A stretch of DNA of 64,000 nt from Streptosporangium lutulentum (lineage in GTDB: Bacteria > Actinomycetota > Actinomycetes > Streptosporangiales > Streptosporangiaceae): positions 9,920,001 to 9,984,000 of the forward strand of contig NZ_JAUSQU010000001.1 of the NCBI RefSeq assembly GCF_030811455.1, given 5' to 3'. Below, one piece after another: positions 48,258 to 56,789 of the stretch (positions are counted from its first letter, which is position 1; each line of letters opens with the position of its first letter). A model generated the notes under the pieces. It was not told the DNA's origin and did no database searches. It saw only the letters and a list, made by a program, of their open reading frames with translations. The position numbers and the translations under genes are program-made.

Positions 48258-50201
48258 TCACGTGACCCGTTTCGGGGGCGCCTGGGCGGTGTCCTTCGAT
48301 GACGGCGGCGCGCTCGGGGCGGGGATCGGCGAGATCGTACGGACGATCGTCGTCTTCGGCTTCACCCGCACCGTGTGGGCCACCGTGGGGGTCGGCCTCG
48401 GCCTGACCGTGGGTCTCGGTTCGGGTCTGACCGTGGGCCTCGGCCTGATCGTGCGGGTGGCCGTGGGTCTCGGTTCCGGTTTCACCGTGCGGGTGGCCGT
48501 GGGGCCGGGGGCCGGCTTGACCGTGCGGGTGGCCGTGGGCTTCGCGGTCGGTTCGGGACACGGCGGAGTCCTGCCGTTCGCGCTGCCCGAGGCTCCCGCC
48601 GGGTCGCCGGTCGCCACCACGCTCCACGCCGTCCCGCAGGCCACCCTCGGGAAGGCGAACCTGACCGTCGGCGTGTAGCTGGTTCGCCCGGACAGCGGCA
48701 CGACGGCCTGCCGTACCGTCTGGCCGGCGCGGAAGACCACCCGCAGGCGCACCTGCCGGGTGTTCGAGGTGTCCACGATGACCGAGACCACCCCCGCGCC
48801 TCGCGCGTTGAGGCCCGCCCGCGAGACGTCCACCCGGCGCACCTCGGGCTTCGGCGGGCCGGGGGTGGGAGGGGGTTCGGGGGAGCCGGAGGGGGACGGG
48901 GTGAGGGTCTCGGACGGGGGCCGCGGCGACGGGGAGGCGGTCGAGGAGGAGGGGGACCCGGACGGCGAGGCCGAGGAGGACGGCGGGACGGGCTGGGAGA
49001 CCGACGGCTCGGCGGAAGGGGGCTCGGAGGGCCCCGGGGGTGATCCCGGCGGGGACGCGGAGGAAACCGCGGAGGCGGAGCCCGTGGGGGCCGGCGGCGA
49101 GGAAGGGGGATCCTGGCCCGGCACCCCGGGAGACGGGGCCTGCGGGGGTTCGGCGGCGGCGATATCGATCCTCTGGGTCTCCGGTGACCGCTCGCCGGCC
49201 AGCGCGTACATGCCGACGCCGCCCGCGATCACCACCAGCCCCGCCCCCACCGCGACTCCCACGCTCTTCGTGCGCAGCCTGCCGAGCACCGTCCGGAACA
49301 ACGTGGTCCCGGCCGCCGGGCCGGGCTCGTTGAGCCGGAACAGCAGGGGGAGCAGCGCCACCAGCGCGGCCAGTTTGCGGCGCCCGCGTTCCTCCCAGTC
49401 CTCGCCGTACCCCGCGACGGCCGCGGTCTCCAGTTCGGTCACGAACCCGGCGGCGGTGGACGGGCGGTCCGCCGGATCCTTCGCCAGGCCTCTGGTGACC
49501 AGTGTCCTGACCGCGTCGGGAACCTCCTCCACCGGGATCGACGCGTTCTGGTGCTGGTACATCAGCACGGCCCGCTCGGTCGCCCGGTACGGCCGGTGCC
49601 CGGTCAGGCACTCGAAGAAGACGATGGTCGCCGCGTAGACGTCCGTGGCGAAGGACGCGGGACCGCCCGTCCACTGCTCGGGTGCCATGTAGGGAGGGGT
49701 GCCCGCGGGCCGGTCGGTCTCTCCGGCGTGTACGGCGATGCCGAAGTCGACCAGCTTGCTGTTGCCGTCGGCCTGGACGAGGACGTTCTCCGGTTTGTAG
49801 TCCCGGTGCACCAGCCCGGCGTGGTGGGCGGCCGCCAGCCCCGTGAGCGAGCCCTTGAGCACGACCAGGGCCGCCTCGGGGCCGGTCGAGCCGTGTTCGC
49901 GGAGCAGCTCCCGCAGGGAGACGGCGTCGACGGCCTCCATGACGATCGCGGCGCCCCCGGCCACCTCGACGTATTCGTAGAGCTGCACCACGTTGTCGTC
50001 CGCCAGCTCGACCAGGAGCCTGGCCTCGGCGCGGAAGCGGGCGAGGAAGTCCGGGTCGTCCCTGAGCTGCTCGGCCAGGTATTTGATGGCGACCTGGGCG
50101 CCCGAGTCGTCATGCCGGGCGAGCACCACCCGGCCACCGCCGCCCGCGCCGAGCTCGCGCAGCTCGGTGTATCCGGGGAGATTCCATTCGATGGCCGTCA
50201 T
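48258..50201 (-). CDS. Hanks-type Ser/Thr kinase with Pro-rich tail (B)
   Basis: The 647-aa protein has a kinase closely like kinase A (K40, HRDYKPENV with D134, DFG at 152, PPYMAPEQWTGGPASFATDV). A membrane helix near 315-340 and a Ser/Pro-rich linker follow. An extracellular beta-rich domain (about 430-530; VDVSRAGLNARGAGVVSVIV) has a Cys pair, and a tail of TATRTVKP-like repeats follows. The tail ends in SSKDTAQAPPKRVT. ATG at 50201 is preferred to GTG at 50210. The 142-bp gap to kinase A may hold a promoter, so operon structure is not certain. Confidence 0.9.
   Translation of the reverse strand: MTAIEWNLPGYTELRELGAGGGGRVVLARHDDSGAQVAIKYLAEQLRDDPDFLARFRAEARLLVELADDNVVQLYEYVEVAGGAAIVMEAVDAVSLRELLREHGSTGPEAALVVLKGSLTGLAAAHHAGLVHRDYKPENVLVQADGNSKLVDFGIAVHAGETDRPAGTPPYMAPEQWTGGPASFATDVYAATIVFFECLTGHRPYRATERAVLMYQHQNASIPVEEVPDAVRTLVTRGLAKDPADRPSTAAGFVTELETAAVAGYGEDWEERGRRKLAALVALLPLLFRLNEPGPAAGTTLFRTVLGRLRTKSVGVAVGAGLVVIAGGVGMYALAGERSPETQRIDIAAAEPPQAPSPGVPGQDPPSSPPAPTGSASAVSSASPPGSPPGPSEPPSAEPSVSQPVPPSSSASPSGSPSSSTASPSPRPPSETLTPSPSGSPEPPPTPGPPKPEVRRVDVSRAGLNARGAGVVSVIVDTSNTRQVRLRVVFRAGQTVRQAVVPLSGRTSYTPTVRFAFPRVACGTAWSVVATGDPAGASGSANGRTPPCPEPTAKPTATRTVKPAPGPTATRTVKPEPRPTATRTIRPRPTVRPEPRPTVRPRPTPTVAHTVRVKPKTTIVRTISPIPAPSAPPSSKDTAQAPPKRVT
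48367..48560. repeat. TATRTVKP-encoding degenerate repeats
   Basis: The 3' part of kinase B contains degenerate repeats of about 30-36 bp encoding PTATRTVKPAPG, PTATRTVKPEPR, PTATRTIRPRPT and then PTVRPEPR. The frame is kept. Confidence 0.8.
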
Positions 50202-50286
50202 CTGCCGCACTCCAGCTTCCGGGTCCCGGGCGAGGGACGTCCCTAGGAAGACGTGTGCCCTCTGGGACCGGTTTGCCGGAGGGGCC

Positions 50287-50931
50287 TTACCTAATGGGTA
50301 TGGTTCGGGACGAGACGTGTTCGGGGACGTCCAGATCCAGGGTCATCGCCGGGTCGGCCTCGGGGACGCCCCAGGCCGAGTGGAGCGGCAGGACCCCGGC
50401 CCAGACCGGCAGCGCGTAGTCCTCCTCGTCGTCGAGCGGCGGGCCCTGCCGTACCTTCACCGACGCCTCGGCCAGGGAGAGGGCGAGGACCGAGGTCGCG
50501 GCGAGTTCCTTCCTGGTCGGCTTGCGCGCGGCGTCCCACTGACCGGGGGCGAGCTGCTCGGTGATCGCGCGCAGACCCGCCAGCCGCTCCTCGTCCTCCT
50601 CCACCGGGCGGAGATGGCCGTAGATCATGGCGGAGCGGTAGTTCAGCGAGTGGTGGAAGACCGAGCGGGCCAGTACGACACCGTCCAGATGGGTCACCGT
50701 GACGCAGACGTCGCCGGTGCCCCGCAGGGAGGTGGAGCCGGTGGAGCCGTGCAGGTAGAGGGTGTCGCCGATCCGGCCGTAGCCGGTGGGGACGACCATC
50801 GGGGCCCCGCCGACCACGACGCCCAGGTGGCAGACCAGCCCGGCGTCCAGCACCGCGTACAGGTCCTCGCGGTCGGTGAGCCCCCGGTGCTTCGAACGGC
50901 CGAGGGTGGTGCGGGGAGTCGTAGAGAGCAT
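50287..50931 (-). CDS. Pyridoxamine 5'-phosphate oxidase family protein
   Basis: The 214-aa protein fits the flavin-binding split-barrel family that is close to PNPOx: DLYAVLDAGLVCHLGVVVGG, PMVVPTGYGRIGDTLYLHGS, GTGDVCVTVTHLDGVVLARS and NYRSAMIYGHLRPVEEDEER. It may bind FMN or F420. It lies head-to-head with a MocR regulator, a PLP-dependent protein, which suggests a link to vitamin B6 or to the ligand of the regulator. No clear ribosome site is seen before its ATG. Confidence 0.88.
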   Translation of the reverse strand: MLSTTPRTTLGRSKHRGLTDREDLYAVLDAGLVCHLGVVVGGAPMVVPTGYGRIGDTLYLHGSTGSTSLRGTGDVCVTVTHLDGVVLARSVFHHSLNYRSAMIYGHLRPVEEDEERLAGLRAITEQLAPGQWDAARKPTRKELAATSVLALSLAEASVKVRQGPPLDDEEDYALPVWAGVLPLHSAWGVPEADPAMTLDLDVPEHVSSRTIPIR

Positions 50932-50950
50932 GGCCCTAACCTAAGGAGAA

Positions 50951-50973
50951 GTGGATATCGGGAACACATCCAC
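50951..50973. promoter_or_regulatory. Inverted repeat in the PNPOx/MocR divergent promoter
   Basis: GTGGAT (50951-50956) and ATCCAC (50968-50973) are inverted copies with an 11-base spacer, inside the 67-bp region between the two starts. It is a candidate operator for the MocR regulator. Confidence 0.55.
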
Positions 50974-50998
50974 TCATTGCCGCTTCCGGGAGACCACT

Positions 50999-52579
50999 TT
51001 GCCGCGACGCTCCGTCGACCTGCCCATCTCGGTGGACCGCGGGGCCGCCACGGCTCTCGTGGTCCAGCTCGGCGACCGGCTCCGCACCGCCATGCGCGAC
51101 GGCACCCTCAAGTCCGGGGAGCGCCTGCCCTCCACCCGGGCCCTCGCCCGGCAGCTCGCCGTCAGCCGCACCGTCGTCACCGAGGCCTACCAGCAGCTCT
51201 ACGCCGAAGGCTGGCTCGACGGCCGTCACGGTTCCGGCACCTACGTGGCCGAGATGGTCGTCCACGTCCCGCCCGCCGCCGGCTCCGAGCCCGGGTACGG
51301 CCTGCGATACGGAGACGCTCCCGAGCCCGGCCGCGGGGACGCCGGCGCGCCCGGCCCCGGCTTCGCCGCCGCCCCTGGAGCCGGCGACGGGCGCGACCTT
51401 GGAGCCGGTCCCGTCCCCGGAGCCGGTGACGGGCGCGGACCGGGGTACGGCCTCGCCTCCGGGTACGGCCTCGCCTCCGGGTACGGCGGCGCGCCCGCGT
51501 CGCCCGCCGGGACCACCCGTCCCCGATCCGGCGAGTCCATGATCGACCTGCGCCCCGGGCAGCCGTGGGTCCGCGACTACGACCAGGCGGCGTGGCGCAG
51601 GGCGTGGCGCAGGGCGGCCGACCTGCCGCCGGGCGTCAGCCCCGACCCCTACGGCCTCCCCAGGCTCCGCGAGGCCCTGGCCGAGCACCTCCGCAGGACC
51701 AGGGCGATCCCCGTCGGGCCGGAGAACATCATGATCACCAGAGGTACCGGCAGCGGGCTCGACCTCATGGCGGCCACGGTCCTGCGTCCCGGTGATCGGG
51801 CGGGCGTCGAGGAGCCCGGCTACCGCGTCGCCAGGAACGTCTTCGCCGCGAGGGGCGCCGAGATCGTGCCCTGCCCGGTCGACGAGGACGGTGTCATCGT
51901 GGACGGGCTCCCCGGCGACCTGCGCGTCCTCTACACCACTCCCGCGCACCAGTACCCCCTCGGCGGGCGCCTCCCCGTCCCGCGCAGGGAACGCCTCCTC
52001 GCCTGGGCCCGCCGTACGGGCGCCCTCGTCGTGGAGGACGACTACGACGCCGAGTTCCGTTACGACGTCGCCCCGTTGCCCGCCCTCCACGGTCTCGACC
52101 CCGAACGGGTGATCCTGCTCGGCACCCTCTCCAAGTCCCTGTCGCCCGACGTCGGCGTCGGCTGGCTGGTCGCCGCGCCGCTCCTTCTCGCCGCCGTCGC
52201 CCAGACCCGGTACGACCTGGCCGACCGCACCAGCGGCCCGGTCCAGCAGGCGGTGGCCGTGCTCCTGGAGAAGGGGGACCTGGACCGGCACCTGCGCCGG
52301 ATGCGGCTGGAGTACGCGCGGCGCCGCGCCGCGGTCGTGGACATCCTCGGCTCCCGGATCATGGGCGACACCGCGGGGCTGCACGTCATGGTGGAGTTGC
52401 CCGCGCACACGGTCGAGCCCCTGGTCGAGGCCGCCCGGGACCGGGGCGTGCTGCTCGACGGGACGACGCGCCACCACCACGGCCCGCCGGTCAGGCACGG
52501 CCTGGTGATCGGGTACGGCTCCGCCTCGCTCGCCGAGGTCAGGCGGGGAGTCTCGGTGATCGCCCAACTGATCGGTTGA
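50999..52579 (+). CDS. MocR/PdxR-type regulator (GntR HTH + aminotransferase)
   Basis: The 526-aa protein has a GntR winged helix (about 1-85; LPSTRALARQLAVSRTVVTE) and a class I aminotransferase-like domain (about 180-520). PLP-binding Lys is in LLGTLSKSLSPDVGVGWLVA, and the Asp and Tyr in VVEDDYDAEFRYD. The linker between them is unusually long and repetitive (GYGLASGYGLASGYGG). TTG at 50999 is chosen, with GGGAG upstream; an earlier GTG at 50951 would lie within the inverted repeat. MocR proteins respond to PLP or an amine. Confidence 0.9.
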   Translation: MPRRSVDLPISVDRGAATALVVQLGDRLRTAMRDGTLKSGERLPSTRALARQLAVSRTVVTEAYQQLYAEGWLDGRHGSGTYVAEMVVHVPPAAGSEPGYGLRYGDAPEPGRGDAGAPGPGFAAAPGAGDGRDLGAGPVPGAGDGRGPGYGLASGYGLASGYGGAPASPAGTTRPRSGESMIDLRPGQPWVRDYDQAAWRRAWRRAADLPPGVSPDPYGLPRLREALAEHLRRTRAIPVGPENIMITRGTGSGLDLMAATVLRPGDRAGVEEPGYRVARNVFAARGAEIVPCPVDEDGVIVDGLPGDLRVLYTTPAHQYPLGGRLPVPRRERLLAWARRTGALVVEDDYDAEFRYDVAPLPALHGLDPERVILLGTLSKSLSPDVGVGWLVAAPLLLAAVAQTRYDLADRTSGPVQQAVAVLLEKGDLDRHLRRMRLEYARRRAAVVDILGSRIMGDTAGLHVMVELPAHTVEPLVEAARDRGVLLDGTTRHHHGPPVRHGLVIGYGSASLAEVRRGVSVIAQLIG

Positions 52580-52583
52580 CGCG

Positions 52584-52740
52584 GCGGCGGGGCGTGGGGA
52601 GGGATCGGGCCACGGCCGTGGAGAGCGGCCGGACGGCGCGCCGACGGGGAGAGGGATCGGCCACGGCCGTGGAGAGCGGCCGGATGGCCCGCCGTCGGGG
52701 CGGGGAGAGGGATCGGGCCGCGGCCCGGTGAGCGGTCCGG
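52584..52740. repeat. About 52-bp degenerate tandem repeat, nearly 3 copies
   Basis: Each unit contains gggatcgggccacggccgtg and gagagcggccgga. Copies begin at about 52591, 52647 and 52698. They fill the gap between the MocR gene and the convergent FemAB-like gene. Confidence 0.85.
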
Positions 52741-52753
52741 GCTCAGTCTCGGC

Positions 52754-53839
52754 TCATGGCTCCTGGATGGAGGTGCGCAGGCGGCCGAAGGTCTTCAGCA
52801 CGCGGTCCGCGGTGCTCCTCAGGGCCGGGTTGGACAGGATCGTTCCCCGCGCCTTGCGGGCCGGCACCCGGAGCATCCAGTGCACCCCCGCTCCGGCGGT
52901 CGGCCGGGCGATCCGGCCCTCCGCCACCTCGTACTCGCCGTTCTTGAGCTTCTCCTTGTACTCCTTCTCGCCACGGCCCATGTCGATGATCTGGATGCCC
53001 GCCTCGGCCGCCTTCTCGGCCATGGCCAGGTGGTGGATCAGGCCGGGGGAGTACTTCGCGTAGGAGGTGTCATAGGCGGGGAACCAGCCCGCGAGCGTGG
53101 TGCCGGTGCGCACGCCGAAGTGGCCGGCCACCGGCCTGCCGTCGACGTAGAGCATGTCCAGGACCCCGCCGAAGTGCTCGGTGTCGGTGGCGAGCAGCCG
53201 CTCGACCAGTTCCACGATCCAGGGCCTGGCGAACCTGTCGGTGCGGCCGGTGCGCCGGTACTGATCGGTCTTCCAGCCGAGCAGCGTGTGCAGCGGCGCG
53301 AGATCGGTGGTGGCGTAGTCGTGGTGGATCGATCCCGCGTCACGCTGGAGTTTGCGGGTCTTGTAGGCCGTCGAGCGGTAGGTCTTGCCGGATTTCAGCT
53401 TGATCGTCTCGATGTACGACGCGTAGCCGTCCCGGAGATCGATGATCGGCGACGGATACCGGGCATGCCCGGACTGGAGCAGCGGCTGCCCCGGGATCAG
53501 GTGGTCGAACTCGAACACGGCCAGATCGCAGGCCTTGATCAGTTGATACGGATCGATCTCCAGGTCCTTGGCGTGGACCAGTCCCTGCGCGTCGGTCAGC
53601 CCCGCCGCCACCGGCATGCCGATGCCCATCGGGTGCCGTTCGAAGGGGAGGAATCCCACCACGTCGGGCCCGTCGTGCAGCACCGCGACGCGGACGCGGT
53701 CCTGCAGGGCACCCACGGTGAGGGTGAACTCCGGCGACAGGAACGGGCTGTCGAAGGCGGGATCGGCCCCTTGAAGGGTCCTCCACTGGTCGAGGTCGGA
53801 AGTTCCGAGGTCACGGGGACGAACGATTGAGATGCGCAT
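52754..53839 (-). CDS. FemAB/BioF2-like acyltransferase (1)
   Basis: The 361-aa protein has the two-part GNAT fold of BioF2/CelD-like acyltransferases: DSPFLSPEFTLTVGALQDRV, GFLPFERHPMGIGMPVA, VGWKTDQ-type LGWKTDQYRRTGRTDRF, DMLYVDGRPVAGHFGVRTG and DMGRGEKEYKEKLKNGEYEV. Such proteins add amino acids or acyl groups to wall or exopolysaccharide precursors. It has a paralogue at 62677-63804, about 10 kb away. It is divergent from an APH-like gene. Confidence 0.88.
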   Translation of the reverse strand: MRISIVRPRDLGTSDLDQWRTLQGADPAFDSPFLSPEFTLTVGALQDRVRVAVLHDGPDVVGFLPFERHPMGIGMPVAAGLTDAQGLVHAKDLEIDPYQLIKACDLAVFEFDHLIPGQPLLQSGHARYPSPIIDLRDGYASYIETIKLKSGKTYRSTAYKTRKLQRDAGSIHHDYATTDLAPLHTLLGWKTDQYRRTGRTDRFARPWIVELVERLLATDTEHFGGVLDMLYVDGRPVAGHFGVRTGTTLAGWFPAYDTSYAKYSPGLIHHLAMAEKAAEAGIQIIDMGRGEKEYKEKLKNGEYEVAEGRIARPTAGAGVHWMLRVPARKARGTILSNPALRSTADRVLKTFGRLRTSIQEP

Positions 53840-54054
53840 GAGCTCCTACCGGGGTATGGGGGGTTCCCCTACGACATCCTGTGTGCGTTGAACCCAGCAT
53901 GCTGGTCGGCACGTAATGTAGCGATAAAAGAGCTGAGAGTGTTCGACGGCTCTCGGGACCGCCCCGTTTCGGGGGTCTCGATCAGGTCCTCGTCCCCTCG
54001 GCCGGGGCGTTCCGACTAGCGGCATCGACCCGAGTGGCGTTCTAATTGAGGGCT

Positions 54055-55080
54055 ATGAGCACCCCTGGGATCGACTGGAACCGTCTGGTCGGATGGATGG
54101 CCGCCAACGCACCCGATGCCGGGGAGCCCACCGGGATCTCCCTGATCGCCGGTGGCAGGTCCAATCTCACCTACGTCGTCGAGGCCCGGGAGCGCCGCCT
54201 GGTGCTGCGCCGCCCGCCGCTGGGGCACGTGCTGCCGACCGCCCACGACATGAGACGCGAGTGGCGGGTGATCTCGGCCCTCGCGCCGACTCCGGTCCCC
54301 GTGCCCGAACCGGTGGCCTTCTGCGGTGACGAGGACGTGATCGGCGCGCCGTTCTATCTCATGGGACACGTGGAGGGCGCGGCCGTGAGGAACGAGGGGG
54401 ACGCCGCCGGAATCCCCGCAGGGCAGATCCGCCGGCTGTCCGAGCGGCTGGCCGAGGTGCTCGCCGCCATCCACGCGATCGACTACGAGGAGGTGGGGCT
54501 GGGCGACTTCGGCCGCCCCGAGGGCTACATGGCCCGCCAGCTGAAGCGCTGGGGCCAGCAGTGGGAACGGTCGAAGACCGCCGAGTTGCCCGAGTACGAC
54601 CGGCTGGTGGCCCGCCTGCGCGACCGCCTGCCCACCCGTTCCGCCTCGGCGCTGGTCCACGGTGACTACCGGCTGGACAACACGCTGGTGCGGCTCTCGC
54701 CCGATCCCGACATCCTCGCCGTCGTCGACTGGGAGATGTCCACGCTCGGTGACCCGCTCGCCGACCTGGGCCTCACCCTGACCTACTGGCAGGACCCCGG
54801 CGATTCCGAACGCGCCTCGATCCCGGTCGCCGCCGGCGTCACCCTGGCCCCCGGGTTCCTCGACACCCGCGAGTTCGCCGCCCACTACGCCAAGATCTCC
54901 GGCGCCGACCTGTCCGATCTGAACTTCTACGTGGCGTTCGGCAACTACAAGCTCGCGGTGATCGTGGAGGGCATCCACGCCCGGTTCAAGCAGGGCAAGA
55001 CCGTGGGGGAGGGCTTCGAGAACATCGGCGCGTCCGTTCCCACGCTCATCGAGCGGGCCCATCGCATCCTGGAGGGCTGA
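54055..55080 (+). CDS. APH-type phosphotransferase (acyl-CoA dehydrogenase-associated group)
   Basis: The 341-aa protein has an aminoglycoside-phosphotransferase fold: nucleotide lysine region in LIAGGRSNLTYVVEARERRL, catalytic ALVHGDYRLDNTLV (Asp in HGDYRLDN) and metal VVDWEMSTLGDPLADLGLTL. The sequence best fits the group related to human ACAD10 and actinobacterial FadE36, which may phosphorylate hydroxy-acyl-CoA or other substrates. The start ATG follows GAGGGCT. No acyl-CoA dehydrogenase gene is adjacent. Confidence 0.9.
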   Translation: MSTPGIDWNRLVGWMAANAPDAGEPTGISLIAGGRSNLTYVVEARERRLVLRRPPLGHVLPTAHDMRREWRVISALAPTPVPVPEPVAFCGDEDVIGAPFYLMGHVEGAAVRNEGDAAGIPAGQIRRLSERLAEVLAAIHAIDYEEVGLGDFGRPEGYMARQLKRWGQQWERSKTAELPEYDRLVARLRDRLPTRSASALVHGDYRLDNTLVRLSPDPDILAVVDWEMSTLGDPLADLGLTLTYWQDPGDSERASIPVAAGVTLAPGFLDTREFAAHYAKISGADLSDLNFYVAFGNYKLAVIVEGIHARFKQGKTVGEGFENIGASVPTLIERAHRILEG

Positions 55081-55325
55081 GGGACGCCAGGGCGCCTCCC
55101 GCCGCGGAGCCCGGGGGGCGCGTCACGCCTCCGAGGGTCGCGGCGCGGATCCCGGTAGAAGATTCAAGTGATCTGAAAGTCACGGCGATTACGCTGAGAG
55201 AGTGACCGGTAACACTTGGCTGTGAGCCGACCTGGTCACGGGCGGGTCGGTTCTCGGTTGTGGAACGCTGCAATGGCTTGGTCACGGAACGCTTCAACGG
55301 GTTGACGGTGAGGAGCGATGAACCG

Positions 55326-56699
55326 GTGATACCGACTAACGGACGGCATCAGCGACGGCGCCAGGTCTGGCCGATCGCGCTGGGGGCGACGGCTGTGACG
55401 GTGGTGCTCCTCGTGGGGATCCTCACGCTGGCCTCCACACCGGTCGAACCCAGGGGAGAGGTCATGACGGCCGCCCCGTCCCAGGCGGCGCCGGTGATCG
55501 AGCCGCCTCCGGCGTTGCGGGGCTGGCCGCGCTGGGGGCTCACCCACACCGAGTTCAGCGCGGGCAACGAGGCCGACCGGGCCTCCCGGTCCGCCTCGCA
55601 CCTGCTCAGCCGGGTGCCCATGCTCCAGAACCAGCACATCATGGGCTGGGGTGTGGGCAACCCGGAGCCCGCCCCGGGCAAGTACAACTTCCGTGACCTC
55701 GACGACCGGATCAAGTTCATGGGCGCCTCCAGCGCCGTCCCGGTGATCACGCTGTGCTGCGCACCCGACTGGATGAAGGGCGGCACCGCGGGACGCACCG
55801 ACTGGACACGGCTGGAGACCGCGCCCAAGCGCGCGAACTTCGACGACTTCACCGACCTGGCGGTGACGGTGGCCAAGCGCTATCCGACCGTCAAGCACTA
55901 CATGGTCTGGAACGAGTTCAAGGGCTTCTGGAACCCCGCGAACAACCGCTGGGACGCGGAGGGCTACACCGAGCTCTACAACAAGATCTATGTCGCGCTG
56001 AAGGCGGTGAACAAGGACATCCAGGTCGGCGGGCCGTACATGTCGATGGTGAGTTCCAAGAACGACAAGAACTCCGAGATCCAGGGCGCCTGGGGGGTCG
56101 TCGACCAGCGCGACCTGGACGCGGTCGAGTACTGGCTTGAGCACAAGAAGGGCGCCGACTTCATCGTGGTCGACAGCGCCTCGCCCACCAAGGACGCCGG
56201 GCTGATCCCCGACGAGTTCACCGCGCTCGGCAAGTTCAGCGCGATCACCAACTGGTTGCGGCAGAAGAGCGACCTGCCGGTCTGGTGGGCCGAGTGGTAC
56301 GTCGAGCCGCAGGCCAGCGGCTGGACCGAGGAGCGCCGCATCGCCGTGCAGACGGTGGCGATGATGGAGTTCGCCACCAGCGGCGCCACCACCTCGCTCT
56401 ACTGGAGCCCCCAGCGCAGGTCCGGCAAGGCCGGCCAGGCGTGCCCGGGCTGCCTGTGGCACCCGAGCCAGGGCACGGAGCTGCCGATGGCGGGCATGCT
56501 GAGCGGCTTCGTCAAGTGGTTCCCCGCGGGGGTCACCCTGGAGAGCGTCACCTCCTCCGATCCCAAGGTGCGGGTGCTGGCGCAGGAACGGCAGCTCGTG
56601 ATGGTGAACACCTCCAACGCGGCCGTGAGCACGACCGTGGACGGCAGGGTGTTCGACCTGAAGCCGTACGAGATCCAGTGGAGCGACCGCGGCGCCTAG
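55326..56699 (+). CDS. Secreted clan-A glycoside hydrolase (GH39-like)
   Basis: The 457-aa protein has a membrane anchor or signal near residues 10-35 (VWPIALGATAVTVVLLVGIL) and a TIM-barrel enzyme. The acid/base is in KHYMVWNEFKGFWNP (Glu after Asn), and a nucleophile Glu is in PVWWAEWYVEPQ. The region resembles beta-xylosidase-like GH39 proteins found near actinomycete polysaccharide loci. The substrate may be a capsule or wall polymer. GTG at 55326 is chosen; GAGGAG lies ten bases upstream. The gene is convergent with the large membrane protein gene. Confidence 0.83.
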   Translation: MIPTNGRHQRRRQVWPIALGATAVTVVLLVGILTLASTPVEPRGEVMTAAPSQAAPVIEPPPALRGWPRWGLTHTEFSAGNEADRASRSASHLLSRVPMLQNQHIMGWGVGNPEPAPGKYNFRDLDDRIKFMGASSAVPVITLCCAPDWMKGGTAGRTDWTRLETAPKRANFDDFTDLAVTVAKRYPTVKHYMVWNEFKGFWNPANNRWDAEGYTELYNKIYVALKAVNKDIQVGGPYMSMVSSKNDKNSEIQGAWGVVDQRDLDAVEYWLEHKKGADFIVVDSASPTKDAGLIPDEFTALGKFSAITNWLRQKSDLPVWWAEWYVEPQASGWTEERRIAVQTVAMMEFATSGATTSLYWSPQRRSGKAGQACPGCLWHPSQGTELPMAGMLSGFVKWFPAGVTLESVTSSDPKVRVLAQERQLVMVNTSNAAVSTTVDGRVFDLKPYEIQWSDRGA

Positions 56700-56714
56700 C
56701 GCCGCGGTCCACCG

Positions 56715-56789
56715 CCCGCCCCCGGTCAAGGTTGCTGGGCCCGCCCCCGGTCAGGGCTGCTGGGCCTGCCTTCGGTCAGGGCTGCTGGG
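56715..56789. repeat. 25-bp tandem repeat, 3 copies, spanning a convergent junction
   Basis: Units of the type cccgcccccggtcagggctg start at 56715, 56740 and 56765. The last copy runs into the stop and last four codons of the convergent membrane protein gene, so the repeat also provides part of that C-terminus. Confidence 0.95.
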
